Below, piece after piece: positions 53,330 through 64,000 of a stretch of DNA of 64,000 bases. The translations under genes and the position numbers were made by a program. Source of the DNA: Galeruca laticollis (Eukaryota > Arthropoda > Insecta > Coleoptera > Chrysomelidae); the NCBI GenBank assembly GCA_963921935.1, contig OY998184.1, positions 28,859,567 through 28,923,566 on the forward strand. Direction: 5' to 3'. The notes below the pieces were generated by a model, which did no database searches, had not been told where the DNA came from, and saw only the letters and a list, made by a program, of their open reading frames with translations. Position 1 is the stretch's first letter. Each line of letters starts with the position of its first letter.

Positions 53330-54950
53330 AATAGATTAATGAACAGAAACAGCGTCTGATACTTTATACTAGGCAGAAAGAATAGTAGAAGAGAAAGAAG
53401 GAGATTGATATCAGTTTATCCAATTAAAGACATAATTGAGATTGTACAGAAATGAATAAATCACGAGCAACTACTTTTTACTACACAGGTAGCACATCAG
53501 ATTCAATAAAAGAAGGTGTATCTATAAAAAGGATATTCTATTTTAAATCCATACTCTCAAACACTCACCCTTCACAATATCCCCTCTCTATACATACATA
53601 CATTTTTTATTACCCAAAGCTTTTCTATTGGATTTGTGATGCTTGAGGGATATTTTGATTCAAAATTTAATAAGTTTCTTAGGTATGTTTGCCCTAATTA
53701 AAATGGATTACGAAATCACTTAAGGCAAGTTAATTTCACCACAGAGGTTTTAGTTGAAGTTTACTTAGTTGAGGCGGCTCAAATTGGAGATAAAACCATA
53801 TAAAGCTAATTTGTAATTTTAGGATTTGTTGACAATTTCAGAAGTAGTTTGTTAGTTAGACAACTGACGTCGTAGTTCATTATGAAAACTTATCCCTATA
53901 ATTCGTGATCCAAATATGAACCATTGGATTAAGTGTTACACTTTGTTTATAGTTCTTCGTCAGATACAAATTCAACGATAGTTCTTGAAGATTATTCTCA
54001 AATTAACATAACAGACTCAAAAGTGGAAAATTATAGCAAAATCATTTAAAAATTTCACTTAGAGAAAGTGGCTACTTCTCTGAAAGTTACATATTCTCCG
54101 TAAAACATAGTGAAAAATAAACGGTTTTAAAGTTTAAAACTAACTTTTCGCATTTATACAGTTCGAAGGCTATATCGTGTTAACAAACCGAAATGTGGTA
54201 TTTCAGGATTCATAGGACTCTTTGTACTGGCTCTGGTGATTTGAAAATGAATAAAGTTTATCTATGCGAAGCAAACCTTTATGGAAAACGAAACAATGAT
54301 TGACATTATTGTTGATGAGTTGATAATAAATTTAAATAGTGATTCCGACACAAATTCAGACACCGATAGCAGCGAAAATGATGAACATTCTGATTTAGCG
54401 GGTATTGATGAACTTTTCGTTGAAAATGAACCTATGAATCTACAAGTGAAGGAAGAAGTTATACAAATTTGACTAAAATGAGGTTTCATTGAATTTGTAA
54501 ACTTTGGTTTTATCACCTGTGGGTTCTGTTAGTAAATCAAACTTATTAATATTTTAAAATTAGCATGCAATTAATAATTATTGTGAACTATTTTAATTAT
54601 GTTTTGTTATTAATTCCATTCAATTACCCTTTCATCTCTAATAATACTTCTCGGGTTTTTTAAATTTTTTCCTCATTCAACCTCAAATTTTTCGTCAATT
54701 TCTCCACTTTAAATAATATAATTTGAGAAGAAATGGCTAATTTTTATTTCGATACTTTTTAATCAATTCTCTTCTTTTTAATTTCTAGGAAACTACACTT
54801 CAATTTGTATCAAAAACATATTCAAATTTTTATTTTTTCTAAGTGTAAAACTTTTTACAAAATGCTCAAAAGGGGATTCAAATTAAACTTTATGTCAGAT
54901 AAAATGTGAATATTGAAATCATGAATTATTTTCATGATTGTTTTAGTTTT
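53330..54950. other. No recognised gene
   Basis: AT-rich. A 63-codon acidic frame at 54281-54472 (SDSDTNSDTDSSENDEHSD) resembles the acidic N-terminal region seen in some transposase genes, but nothing else supports it. Confidence 0.35.
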
Positions 54951-54958
54951 GGTTCTGT
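54951..54958. repeat. P element target duplication, left
   Basis: GGTTCTGT, repeated identically at 59047-59054 on the other side. Eight-base duplications are typical of P elements. Confidence 0.75.
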
Positions 54959-55216
54959 CACAGCATAATCAACAATCAGCACTGACACTCTGCTTGGCAG
55001 GCAAAGTTCGCGCATATCTTTCGAGTTGACAGGCCGCCATTTTGTGAGGTGCCAGACCTTAGACTATGTGCCAGACTTTCTCATCTCATACCTCATTATC
55101 ATAGACAAATATGCTCATTATCTTGTCGCCTTCTCTAGTGACAAGAAGTATTTATACCTGTGCTCAGTGTTTGTTTATATTTCCTATTTGCTGTATTTTA
55201 TCGTTGATTTCAAAAT

Positions 55217-57736
55217 AATGGAAAGACTTAGAGGTTGTGGACATGTTTGTGCTGTGAATAATTGTAAAAGTTACAGTTGGAAAACCAAAAGAAGTTTTTT
55301 CATGTTACCAAAAGAGGGAAACTTATATTCCACTGTTATTTTATTTTAGTAGAAAATCATGCTATTATTTTTGCAAATATCAAAACTAATCGTAAAAATA
55401 AGGATTTGTGCTTTCTTTCAACGAAAATTTGTTTACTTACGTTTTATAATCCTGAACACGAATTTCATAATAAAATCCTGCTGCAATGCCTGTTTTTCCA
55501 AGTTATTCTACAACGAACCACATAAAATTGGACTACTTGGAAACTACGACAAAATTCAAATACTGGCTGTTTTTCATGAATTACCATTTCTATGACAAAA
55601 TGGATATTAATACCTAATATTCAAGCAAAGCGGTTTAAATTTGTTATTAAAAGAATAAAAGAATATTAACAAATTTTGTGAACTTTCATGTTTATTATGA
55701 AATTCGAGTTCAGGGCCATCAAATAGTAAGTAGACAAATTTTCGTTGAAAATGAAGAAGATACCATAAAGCTAAAAAAATTAGATTATGTATTTTGAGAA
55801 AATGCATTTATTTTAGTGCTTATATCTGGGCAATGGCATGTTGATGGGATGATTTAACTGTTAAAGCTGAAAGGCTACATAAGGGATATCGGATTTGTGA
55901 AGGACATTTTGAAAATAAGTACTTTTTGAATGACCTCAGAAACAGACTTCAGCAGAATGCTGTGCCTACAATATTTCCCACATTACAAGGATCTTCCAGA
56001 TCTGCTTTCTCAGATCATGATTATTTTGTTTGCAACACAGAATCTCCGTTTTCTTCTACCGTTGATGATATCACTGCTGGAACTCAATATCAAAGTTCTA
56101 CCACACCCAATATTATTATTTATCAGGATATTGTGTTAAGACCAGATAATCTTTATAACAGCTTCGAAATCTATTTCCTCCGAAGTAGATATCCTTCATT
56201 GCTTCATTCATGTATATAATTTATTCTTTCCAGGTAAGCCACAGCTACAGTTCTCATCCAATTCTACTAGGAACCCAGAGGAATTATTATCCCCTACAAC
56301 TTCCACCCAAACTTCACCAAAAATATCTGCACATAATCCCCGAAAAGAGAATTTTAGAAGTTCAAATAAGTCTTTGAGGAATGAAAACTATCGCTTGAAG
56401 CATAGAATTGATTAATTGGAAAGAGAATTGAATGCTGCTAAACAAGAAGCTATTGAGAATATCGCTGTGCAGGATTATATGAAACCGATATATAAGTTTG
56501 GTTCTTTTTCTGATTTGGGTAAATTTATCAACATCCAAGTTGCCCAATCACAGAAAAAGCCAAAGGGGAGAAGATTTTCTTCTGAGTTTAAGACAGAATG
56601 TCTTGCTATGTACTTCACTGGGCCGAAACTTAAAAATAAGTTAATGGAAACATTCTGCTTGCCAAGCTACCGAACGCTATTGAGACAAATTGAAGGAATA
56701 CACGTTGGAGCGGGATTGAATGATGCTGTTCTGAAAATTATCAAACTGAAGGTTCCAAACTTTCTTCGGCAAGATAAAATGTGCCTCATATGTTTTGACG
56801 AAATGGCCATAAAATCCAACTTATACTGTAACTTGGGAACAGATGAAATAATTGGTTTGGAAGACTATGGACAAGGAAAAAATCCTTATTTACAGCTGAA
56901 AACGCCACAACATTTATGGTCAAAGGATTGTATTCAAACTGGAGGCAACCATTATTTTTCATCAATCCACCTGCTCAATGGAAAGACTGAAGATTATTTT
57001 ATTCCAGGCCATTGAGAGATTGACAGAATGTGGATTGGAAGTTTGTGTGGTAACAAGCGATCTTGGCTCGAACAATTGGAAGTTGTCGAAATCACTAGAT
57101 ATTACACATTCGAAACCATTCTTTCATGTGAATGGCAAAAAAATCATTTATGTCTTTGATACCCCTCATCTTATAAAATTGATACGGAATAATTTTTTAT
57201 TGAACTGTTTTATTTTTGAAGATAATCGAACATCCTGGGAACATATTAAAACATTATACCAGCAATATTCCATGCGAACTGCGCCAAAACTGACTGACGC
57301 AGACATTTTTCCAAGTGGATTTGATAAAATGAAGGTAAAACTAGCAACCCAGATTTTGAGTGCTACCGTAGCTACCAGTTTGAACATTTATATCCGGTTT
57401 GGAATCTTACATGCTGCAGCTACAGCAACATCTGAAGTTGTAACGAGGTTTGACAATCTCTTCGACCTGATGAATTATTCCACCACAAAGCCTGACAAAA
57501 AATATAACCGGGCCTATAAAGGTTTGAAGTACCAAGAATATTACCGAATGGAATGTGACGCATTCTTCGAGAATTTGAAGATTGTCAATAAAGATAATAT
57601 TGACATAACAAAAAAAGTTGAATTTATAAAAGGCTGGAGAATCACAATTGCAGGCTTTAGACAATTATGGACCACTGTGAACACAAATGGATTTGAATAT
57701 CTGCTGTCACGAAGAATCAACCAAGATACCGTTTGA
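55217..57736 (+). pseudogene. P element transposase with THAP domain, broken
   Basis: Pieces in order: the first half of a THAP zinc-binding domain (55217-55320, CAVNNCKSYSWKTKRSFFMLPK); after about 500 bp the second half (about 55850-55985, YRICEGHFENKYF, then LQQNAVPTIFPTL); a basic spacer; the catalytic RNase H-like domain at 56416-57015 with LICFDEMAIKSNL (first Asp) and a +1 shift near 57000; then 57002-57736 with CVVTSDLGSNN (second Asp), FDTPHLIKLIRNN, a helical insertion and GFRQLWTTVNTNGFEYLLSRRINQD with the distal acidic region. The C-terminal part decays after 57736. The product would bind TIRs through THAP and use GTP in known relatives. Confidence 0.8.
55350..55810. repeat. MITE-like inverted repeat inserted in the THAP region
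   Basis: TTCAACGAAAATTTGTTTAC at about 55418 and CGAATTTCATAATAAAATCC at about 55459 have mirrored partners near 55745 and 55700. The roughly 60 bp arms are separated by about 230 bp. The segment lies exactly between the two halves of the THAP domain, so it is either an inserted MITE or a repeat-filled intron. Confidence 0.5.
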
Positions 57737-58958
57737 GAAAATCAGACAGTAATATGGAAACTGTGTTAACCCAACTCCCATTCAATTCCACAGGAGTTTC
57801 AAAAAATTATTATGTTTGAATTTGTTGAATTCAGGAAGTGAAAATTGTGTGGAAGATACAGACAATATATTGTTAAAAATTGCAGACTTTTCCAAATACA
57901 CTGAAGTGGCTGAACCTTAAGAAGCTGCCAGGTTTCCAGTAGTGGACACTGGTTATAGAACTAGTCATGTACTTCAGCAAAATGTTATGAAATATATTTG
58001 CGGATATTTAATTGATAAGTTATTGAAAATTCATAGTTGTGATGTTTGAATAGACTATTCAAAAACATATTGTAATATAGATGAAGAATCTCTCTATTGT
58101 TAATTTAGAGCATTTGAAAATGGAAATATTAACACCTTTGGGAACTTACGGATGCACAAAAATGAATTTGTTTATTTCATTTCCTCTTTGGTAGTATGCT
58201 TTCAAAGTAATTTTGAAAACCTTATTATAGGAAAGAATGTTATTGCGGAGTTTGTATCTCTTTTTCAACAATTGGTTTATACTCACCCTTGTAGAAATTT
58301 CCCAATATCGCACCTTTTAAAATTATAGGGTAGAGTGAAATTGTTTTATACCCTTAAATGTATTAACAGAAATTTCAAATCTCAAAAAAATATTGAGAAT
58401 AAAAGAAGAAGAAACAAACTTATAATTTGGATACACGAATAAATATTTGAAAACAGATACTTTGTATTTATTTTATTTCACCCACCACATAAAGGATGTG
58501 TGAATTCTACTGTTTAATTTTCTAAATTGGGCTACTTTTAACTCTTATGTTTTTTAAAATTGCTTTAAAGTAAATGTTTGGTAAGAACTTAGTTGATGTT
58601 TCTCAACAAAAAAAAATAGTATATTATTTAACGAGTGACGAAAGTAGCATTGTTCATAGCTAGAGAACAATTTACCAGTCAAGAGTAATGTTCTCGAGCT
58701 TCAAAAAATGTTTTCGAGTAGTGAAACGTTTTCTACAATCCTGTATTGTATACCTATCATAATAACAGAATTTTTTTAAACAATACTTTTTATTTACATA
58801 TTGGTTAATGAATGTTACAAATTAAAGTTACTCAAAATTATAGAAGTATTACAATCAAGATTTTCTGTACTGAAATTATATGAGCAATTTTTCAATTCGG
58901 AAATAGAAAACTTTCAGTACGAATCTGCTCAAAACCATTTCGCCAGTCCTGCCCTTTT
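57737..58958. other. 3' part of P element
   Basis: About 1.2 kb holding decayed transposase C-terminus (plus-strand pieces such as FRKLLCLNLLNSGSEN and, near 57990, MKYICGYLIDKLLKIH, which recalls the conserved GYIxxKL block) and 3' UTR up to the subterminal repeat. No other gene seen. Confidence 0.5.
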
Positions 58959-59054
58959 ATTGGCACCTCCCAAAATGGCGTCTCGATACTTTTCCACATC
59001 AAATGCGGCACGGCAGAGTGTCAATGCTGATTGTTGGTTATGCTGTGGTTCTGT

Positions 59055-61080
59055 ACCCTACTGATACTTTCTTGTCGATTTTATATCACAGAACAATAGT
59101 TCACCTTACCATTATATCAACAAACAAAAAATTCATAAACATATTTCAAAAATTATGAAATCGGTATTAAAATTAAAATAGCAATGAAATCTGCCTGATC
59201 ACCTACGCAACAGTTCCTAAGTTGTTTCAGCGACTGTACTTTTCGAAAATAGTGAGTTATTGTTATCCTGAGTTTTCTGTTTAGCTACTGTGCATTTTAG
59301 GGACGTTCCTTCGTTTGGTTTGCCAAGCAATACTCTTCTTTGACTGATGAGGTGAACCTTAAAAAAATTTGTTAGTATTTTTTGTGTTCCTATCGTAGTT
59401 TTCAGTGGTAGTAGGTAGTCGAGTTTCCAAACTTATCACTTCCTCAGCTATCATAACGTTGTTCATCAATATTTGACTAACCATGTATCCTTTTCTACTA
59501 AATACAGTATCTGACATATATTATAAGAACAAAATACAACACTACAGTACTCAGTTAACAAATTTTACGATATTCTTGAAGTTCAATTCACCAACAATGG
59601 TATAAGCACAATTAAAAATTTAATGATCTCTAATGGGATATTTCATATTTAAGACGCATATAAAAGTGCCTTAAATTCCTTATGACCCTCTTTCTATATA
59701 ACAAAACTTTCAAGTGAAGTAGTTAAAAAAGTAACGCCACTATAACGAATGGGATGAAATCTGTACTGAAGAATAAGAGTAAGAGATTTACAGTAGCAGT
59801 AGTTAAATTGCTTTCTCACAAAACAAGAAATTCTGTTACAGTTCTTGTAGCTCTGAATTAAGCGCCCGACGGAATTTATTTTTATTCCATGCCCTACTTG
59901 ATAGACGAAATTAATAGCGTTAGAATATCCCGAAAAATATAAAAATGTCAGTGCTGTTGAAACTTAATTGAAAATTAAAAATAAAGCAGAGTTCAAACCG
60001 AGACTACAGTATGCTAAGAAAGAAAGCCGTCATCATTTCAATACAATAAGAGTGGAATGAAATATGACATTTATTCCCATAGCTTTCCTATCATGTAATA
60101 TTAAGTATTGCATTTAATAAAGAGTTTTTCCACAATCCTGAGCAAAATTCATTACTATTCAACTTAAAATAGTGAGCAAAGCATAGCATAGCATAGCATA
60201 TTGAATCAAAAGTGAGTAAAGTAAGATCGTTCATTACAAGTGAGCAAAATAAATACACAAGAGTACAATTGGTTGCATACACTGAGCACAATGTTCTCAT
60301 GGGATTACATACACAATATAATTGGGCTAAACTCAAATTATGTAGAAAATTAAATAGAAATTTCTAATGTACCATCAAGACTTACACTCCAAGATAAAAA
60401 TTAAAAGTAGATTATTAATCCATGTACATTAGGAGTCATACATCTAGGTGGAGTCCCAAATTTCTGAGTTTTCATTAATAAACAAAGTACAATGTATATT
60501 TTTTTGATGCGTCAAGATTGTAGAAAAAATCGTGTTTAGAACAGGTGAGTATGCCTTTTTCTCAATTGTCCAGTTGGCGCGCTCGCTTCGCACGTGCTGC
60601 TTATTTCTGGACGCGTAAGAAAAATACACACTTTGCTCCCTTGTACTAAAATAGCCTTTTTAACAACGGTTTTGAAATAAGGCTCAACATACTTCAATTT
60701 GTACAAGATGCATGAGTAAGAAGAGGATTCACATTTGAACATCATTGGAATTATTGGATCTTTACCCGTTCGTCATTACTATAGTATGTACAAAAAGTAC
60801 GAGGAGTAATAAACCCTAATTAAGTATGCAAATCCTTTACAGGGAGCACCATGAAATTTTTGATAAATCTCTTACTTTAAATTACATTTCTTCCGTAAAT
60901 CTAAAAACCAGGTAGATCGACCCCGTATTTGTTTCAGTTGTAGCAAAGTTTAGGGTTTATTCATTGTTAAAGGATTAGCAAATAAGCAATAACGCAATGC
61001 AGTGGTGTGTATTTTGGGAAAAAAATACGTTTTAAATTATAATATAATAAAAAATGAAAAGGAATAATTATTGAAATACA
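59055..61080. other. About 2 kb without a recognised gene
   Basis: AT-rich. It contains a short GCATA microsatellite at about 60178-60200 (four units) and no convincing coding region. AATAAACCCTAAT near 60807 has an inverted partner near 62880 and could belong to the transposon at right. Confidence 0.4.
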
Positions 61081-62890
61081 TTTATTACTTACATTTTATT
61101 CTATATCCGACTCGGAAGAAGAAGAATCGTTGTTGACATTAATAATAATATGGTCGATTAAATCATCACAAATATTGTCAATTTTCCACATATTTGCCTC
61201 TACTTTGATAACATGCTCGATACAGTTTGTCCAATTTTCCTTACTCACATGACTTACAGCACTCTCAAACAATTTCACAACATCGTTTATTTTAAAAGTA
61301 GTATTTTTTTTCCAACTTCCCCCTTTACCTGAGCCCATATTAATTCTATGGGATTAAGTTCACAATGATAAGGGGGAAGTCGAAGAACTAATATACCACG
61401 AGAAGAAGCCATTTCTTTTACAATGTAGGTTTTGTATTTATTCTTGTTCATTTTTGCAATTCTGTAAAGTTCTTTCCTTAGTGGATCTTTTGGAAACTTA
61501 ATATTTTTCGAAATAAGCCACTCCAAAAGATCTGCTTTACGCCAACGACTTGTGGGCAATGCTTCTCGTAACCGTGAATGGTAACTTGCGATGTCCATAA
61601 CAATAACAGCCCCTTTTGGAATCAGATCCAACATTTGAACAAACCATTCCTCGAAGACATCCCCATTCATATCTTCGTGATAGTCCCCCGTGCGTTTTGA
61701 AATAAAAGTTAATAATCCACCATCAACAAAACCTTCAGAACTTCCAACATGGACAATGATAAGTCTTTTTCCTTTTCCAGATGGTGGCTGCAAACCTAAC
61801 GACAAACCTTCCACGAATGCCTGACTTCCGCTTTCAATGTTTTCATCTTGCCAAGATTTGGAAACTGTATATCCAGCATGGATAAATATGTTTCGTCTAA
61901 GTAGAAGATTTTCAAATTTTGTTCTCTGGCATGTCGAATGCTTCTTAAATAGTCTCTTCTCCAAAAAACTATTTCCGGTTTATCTATCAAGAGAGATTTT
62001 CTATTATGTTTTGTATATCTGAAACCCACATCTTTCAAAAGTTTGCATAATGTCATTCTGGAGAATTTTGGATAGTCCGTATCTTCTTGCACTGATGTCA
62101 TAATTTTGTCAAGTGTTGGAATTTCCTTTCGTAAGTAAAATCCATGGACTTTACGCCTTAGTCTTTGTTTTAATGACTCATCGATCTCAATTGCTTTTCG
62201 GCCTGAAGGAGTTTTAGGGGGTTGAAGAGTTCCATTCTTGCTTTCTTTTAGTAATCTATAAATTGTTGATTTAGCAACACACAACATAGCAGCCGTTAAT
62301 TCCACAATATCATCAACACTTGAACTTGGATCCTTGTTTTTCAATGATATATAACAATTCAATAGCAGAGTTTTTTCATTTAAAGATAACGGACCTGTTT
62401 TTGGTCGTTTAGATGGTTCTTGTCTTATCGACATTGTTTGGTACTTGCACAATTAACATTCAACAAATGTTTTAAATATATTCCAACTGTTTACAATATT
62501 ATGACAATCATACAACTTTACTCAAAGAACTAATACTAAGTACTGATTTAATGTACCTACTTTCTTTTAAAATAATATTCCCGATAATGTTTCTATGAAA
62601 ACTGGGTTGTTTGGAAAATACCTCTCAATAATCGAATAATCTGTGAATGGGTGTAATCGTATTAAGCCGATTACAGTAGGCCACTTGCCATTTAACATTT
62701 CTGAGAAAAATTCCCCAAACACTACATATAGGAGTAATACAAATAAAAAATATTATGTATAAACGGGCATATCCGAACTCTGCCACAAAATAAAATTTTA
62801 CCTGACTTGTATCAATTTGAGGATTACTGAAATGTTCGAACTGTGCCGCAACCATTTAGTTTAATCCTATTAGAGTCATTAGGGTTTATA
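60800..62890. mobile_element. Candidate limits of IS630/Tc1-type element
   Basis: AATAAACCCTAAT near 60807 and its mirror ATTAGGGTTTATAA near 62879 flank the transposase at similar distances. The match is only about 13 bp, and a second GGGTTTAT near 60953 weakens the case. Confidence 0.3.
61096..62452 (-). pseudogene. IS630/Tc1-superfamily transposase with two frameshifts
   Basis: Three overlapping minus-strand frames form one protein. 62452-61796 has a helix-turn-helix region (AMLCVAKSTIYRLLKES), a second winged segment (KFSRMTLCKLLKDVGFRY) and the first catalytic Asp in IFYLDETYL. 61964-61287 continues with HAGYTVSKSWQD, PPSGKGKRLIIVHVGS, the second Asp in VIVMDIASYHS and the Glu in LPPYHCELNPIELIWA. 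61338-61096 is the C-terminal tail with an acidic Ser-rich end. Shifts occur near 61880 and 61310. The long spacing between the second Asp and the Glu sets it apart from classical DD34E mariners. The family moves elements at TA sites. Confidence 0.8.
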
Positions 62891-63000
62891 ATAGATAAAA
62901 TCGGAGGCCCATACAATTATGTATATTTCTGAAAGGTTTCAAAGATTTCTTGAATTAAATATTTTGAAGAAATCTTGATTGTTTTGATCGATATTTAGGG
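62460..63000. other. Gap between transposases
   Basis: No gene recognised. It holds the possible right end of the IS630/Tc1-type element and the unknown upstream part of the MULE. Confidence 0.35.
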
Positions 63001-63009
63001 GATTAGGGG

Positions 63010-63801
63010 AAGGATGTTGATGCACTCGCACTATTGCCTAAAAATCAGGAAGAAGTATTTAATAGTGTTCGTGAATTACAATTACGAACGAACCGAGAAG
63101 AGGAATTTCTATTAACAGCAGACCAGGTATTTAAAATTATTGTGTTCTCCTGTTTTTCCAACCTTAATTTTTTATGTAATTCGGATTGTATTTTGATGGA
63201 TGGGACTTTTAAATACTGTTCAACTTTTTTTTACCAAATGTTTACCATTCATGGTTTTAAAAACGGCTATTACGTACCTCTTGTTTTTTGTTTGCTGCCG
63301 GACAAATCAAGTCAAACATATTCAAATTTGTTTTTAATTTTAAGACAAAAATGTAAAGAAGTAGGCTCAAATTTTCAACCTAAAGAAGTCGTAGTAGATT
63401 TTGAACTAAGCATTCATAACGCTATATATGAATGTTTTGGCAGAGATCAAATTCTTTTTGGTTGTAAATTTCATCTCTGTCAAGCTTGGTTTCGTAAGAT
63501 TCAGGAGTTTCATTTGGTACAATAGTACAGACAGAAAGGTTCTGTAATTGGCGAATACTTAAAAGTACATTTCGGTATTATGTATCTTAGTCCTGAGGAA
63601 GTTGTAGAATTTTTTTATAATGAACCACATTTTTTGCTTCCGAATGACCTCTACCTCTATCACTTTTTTTTATTAAAATTAGTACATCCCGTTACCTCTG
63701 ACCTAAATCGTATATTCTTTAGCATAGCTGCAACTCATTCGTTCAATACAAAATGTACCTTACGGTATACCCTCTTAAAATATATTTTGGTACGTCTATG
63801 A
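63010..63801 (+). pseudogene. MULE (Mutator-like) transposase fragment
   Basis: Residues read in one frame from about 63010. The core at 63034-63525 has CILMDGTFKYCSTFFYQMF (first Asp), PLVFCLLPDKSSQTYSNLF, VVVDFELSIHNAI (second Asp) and GCKFHLCQAWFRKIQ, a standard MULE domain of the type often joined to FLYWCH zinc fingers in insects. An in-frame TAG at 63523-63525 interrupts it, after which the same frame continues with VHFGIMYLSPEEVVEFF. A shift follows after about 63680. The N-terminal zinc finger and TIRs are not visible, and the element may run past the window end. Confidence 0.75.
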
Positions 63802-64000
63802 AATCTACTTAAATGAATGATTTATCACTCCTTGTCCTTTCTATATAGACTATATATGATAACATAACCGAAAAATGACAAATTATTTTGTTCTGTTCTT
63901 CACTATTAATAGAAAAAGAGATGCCACTGAATAATTATGTCGGTTATGTTTTTACATATTAATGACGCACGGGTAAAGATACAATAATTACATCGGTTTT

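Larger units (their letters stand above)
54959..59046 (+). mobile_element. P element (THAP-type), 4.1 kb, decayed
   Basis: Terminal inverted repeats CACAGCATAATCAACAATCA at the left and its near mirror at the right continue through CTGACACTCTGC, about 31 bp. A second subterminal inverted pair, GCCATTTTGTGAGGTGCCA near 55036 and its mirror at 58961-58979, lies about 80 bp inside. An 8 bp duplication flanks the element. It contains THAP-domain and P-transposase coding pieces in order. Confidence 0.88.

Overview
This is a stretch of an AT-rich animal genome, most likely an insect, built almost entirely from transposable elements of many ages. The organism call is an inference from short introns, the arthropod TCAGT initiator, and a TE mix of I- and Jockey-like LINEs, an RTE LINE, Penelope, P element, PIF/Harbinger, Tc1/mariner, MULE and Polinton. 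I see no ordinary host gene, and most elements are broken by stops and frameshifts.

The centrepiece is a 15,293 bp Polinton/Maverick (adintovirus-like) element at 10040-25332. It has 331 bp terminal inverted repeats with AG...CT ends and an exact 6 bp target duplication (GAAGAT). It lies inside an older Jockey-like LINE, whose halves flank it at about 9381-10039 and 25333-27130. Genes are arranged symmetrically. From a central divergent promoter near 16.6 kb a leftward block encodes packaging ATPase, a DUF8207-type protein, a fibre-like protein, a chromodomain integrase (broken by an in-frame stop) and an unknown protein. A rightward block encodes a phospholipase A2 capsid protein (split by a 56 bp intron), an adenain-like protease, a small protein, penton, hexon and an unknown conserved protein. 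Two intronless secreted matrix metalloproteinases with hemopexin domains lie just inside the two TIRs and point inward. There is no recognisable DNA polymerase B. The right interior holds an ACGT-rich repeat cluster and about 240 bp tandem repeats. The TIRs carry a tRNA-like segment.

Left of the Polinton: a minus-strand I-like LINE with RNase H (about 415-3900), a broken PIF/Harbinger transposon (about 4780-7370) with GGATATCC palindromes at both ends, then about 2 kb without recognised content. Right of it: a mariner-like remnant (27.4-28.4 kb), a possible Crypton-like tyrosine recombinase remnant (32.9-33.7 kb), a TIR-bounded element with a frameshifted unknown transposase (34101-36376), an RTE LINE (37.3-39.8 kb), and a Jockey-like LINE (about 39.8-48.7 kb) split by a Penelope-type insertion. 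That insertion contains a near-perfect 1.1 kb-arm palindrome encoding GIY-YIG endonuclease twice.

The last third holds palindromic Penelope-derived repeats with hammerhead-like motifs, a satellite of about 170 bp, a 553 bp MITE with TTA target duplication, a complete-length but decayed P element with THAP domain (54959-59046), a frameshifted IS630/Tc1-like transposase (61.1-62.5 kb), and a MULE transposase near the window edge.
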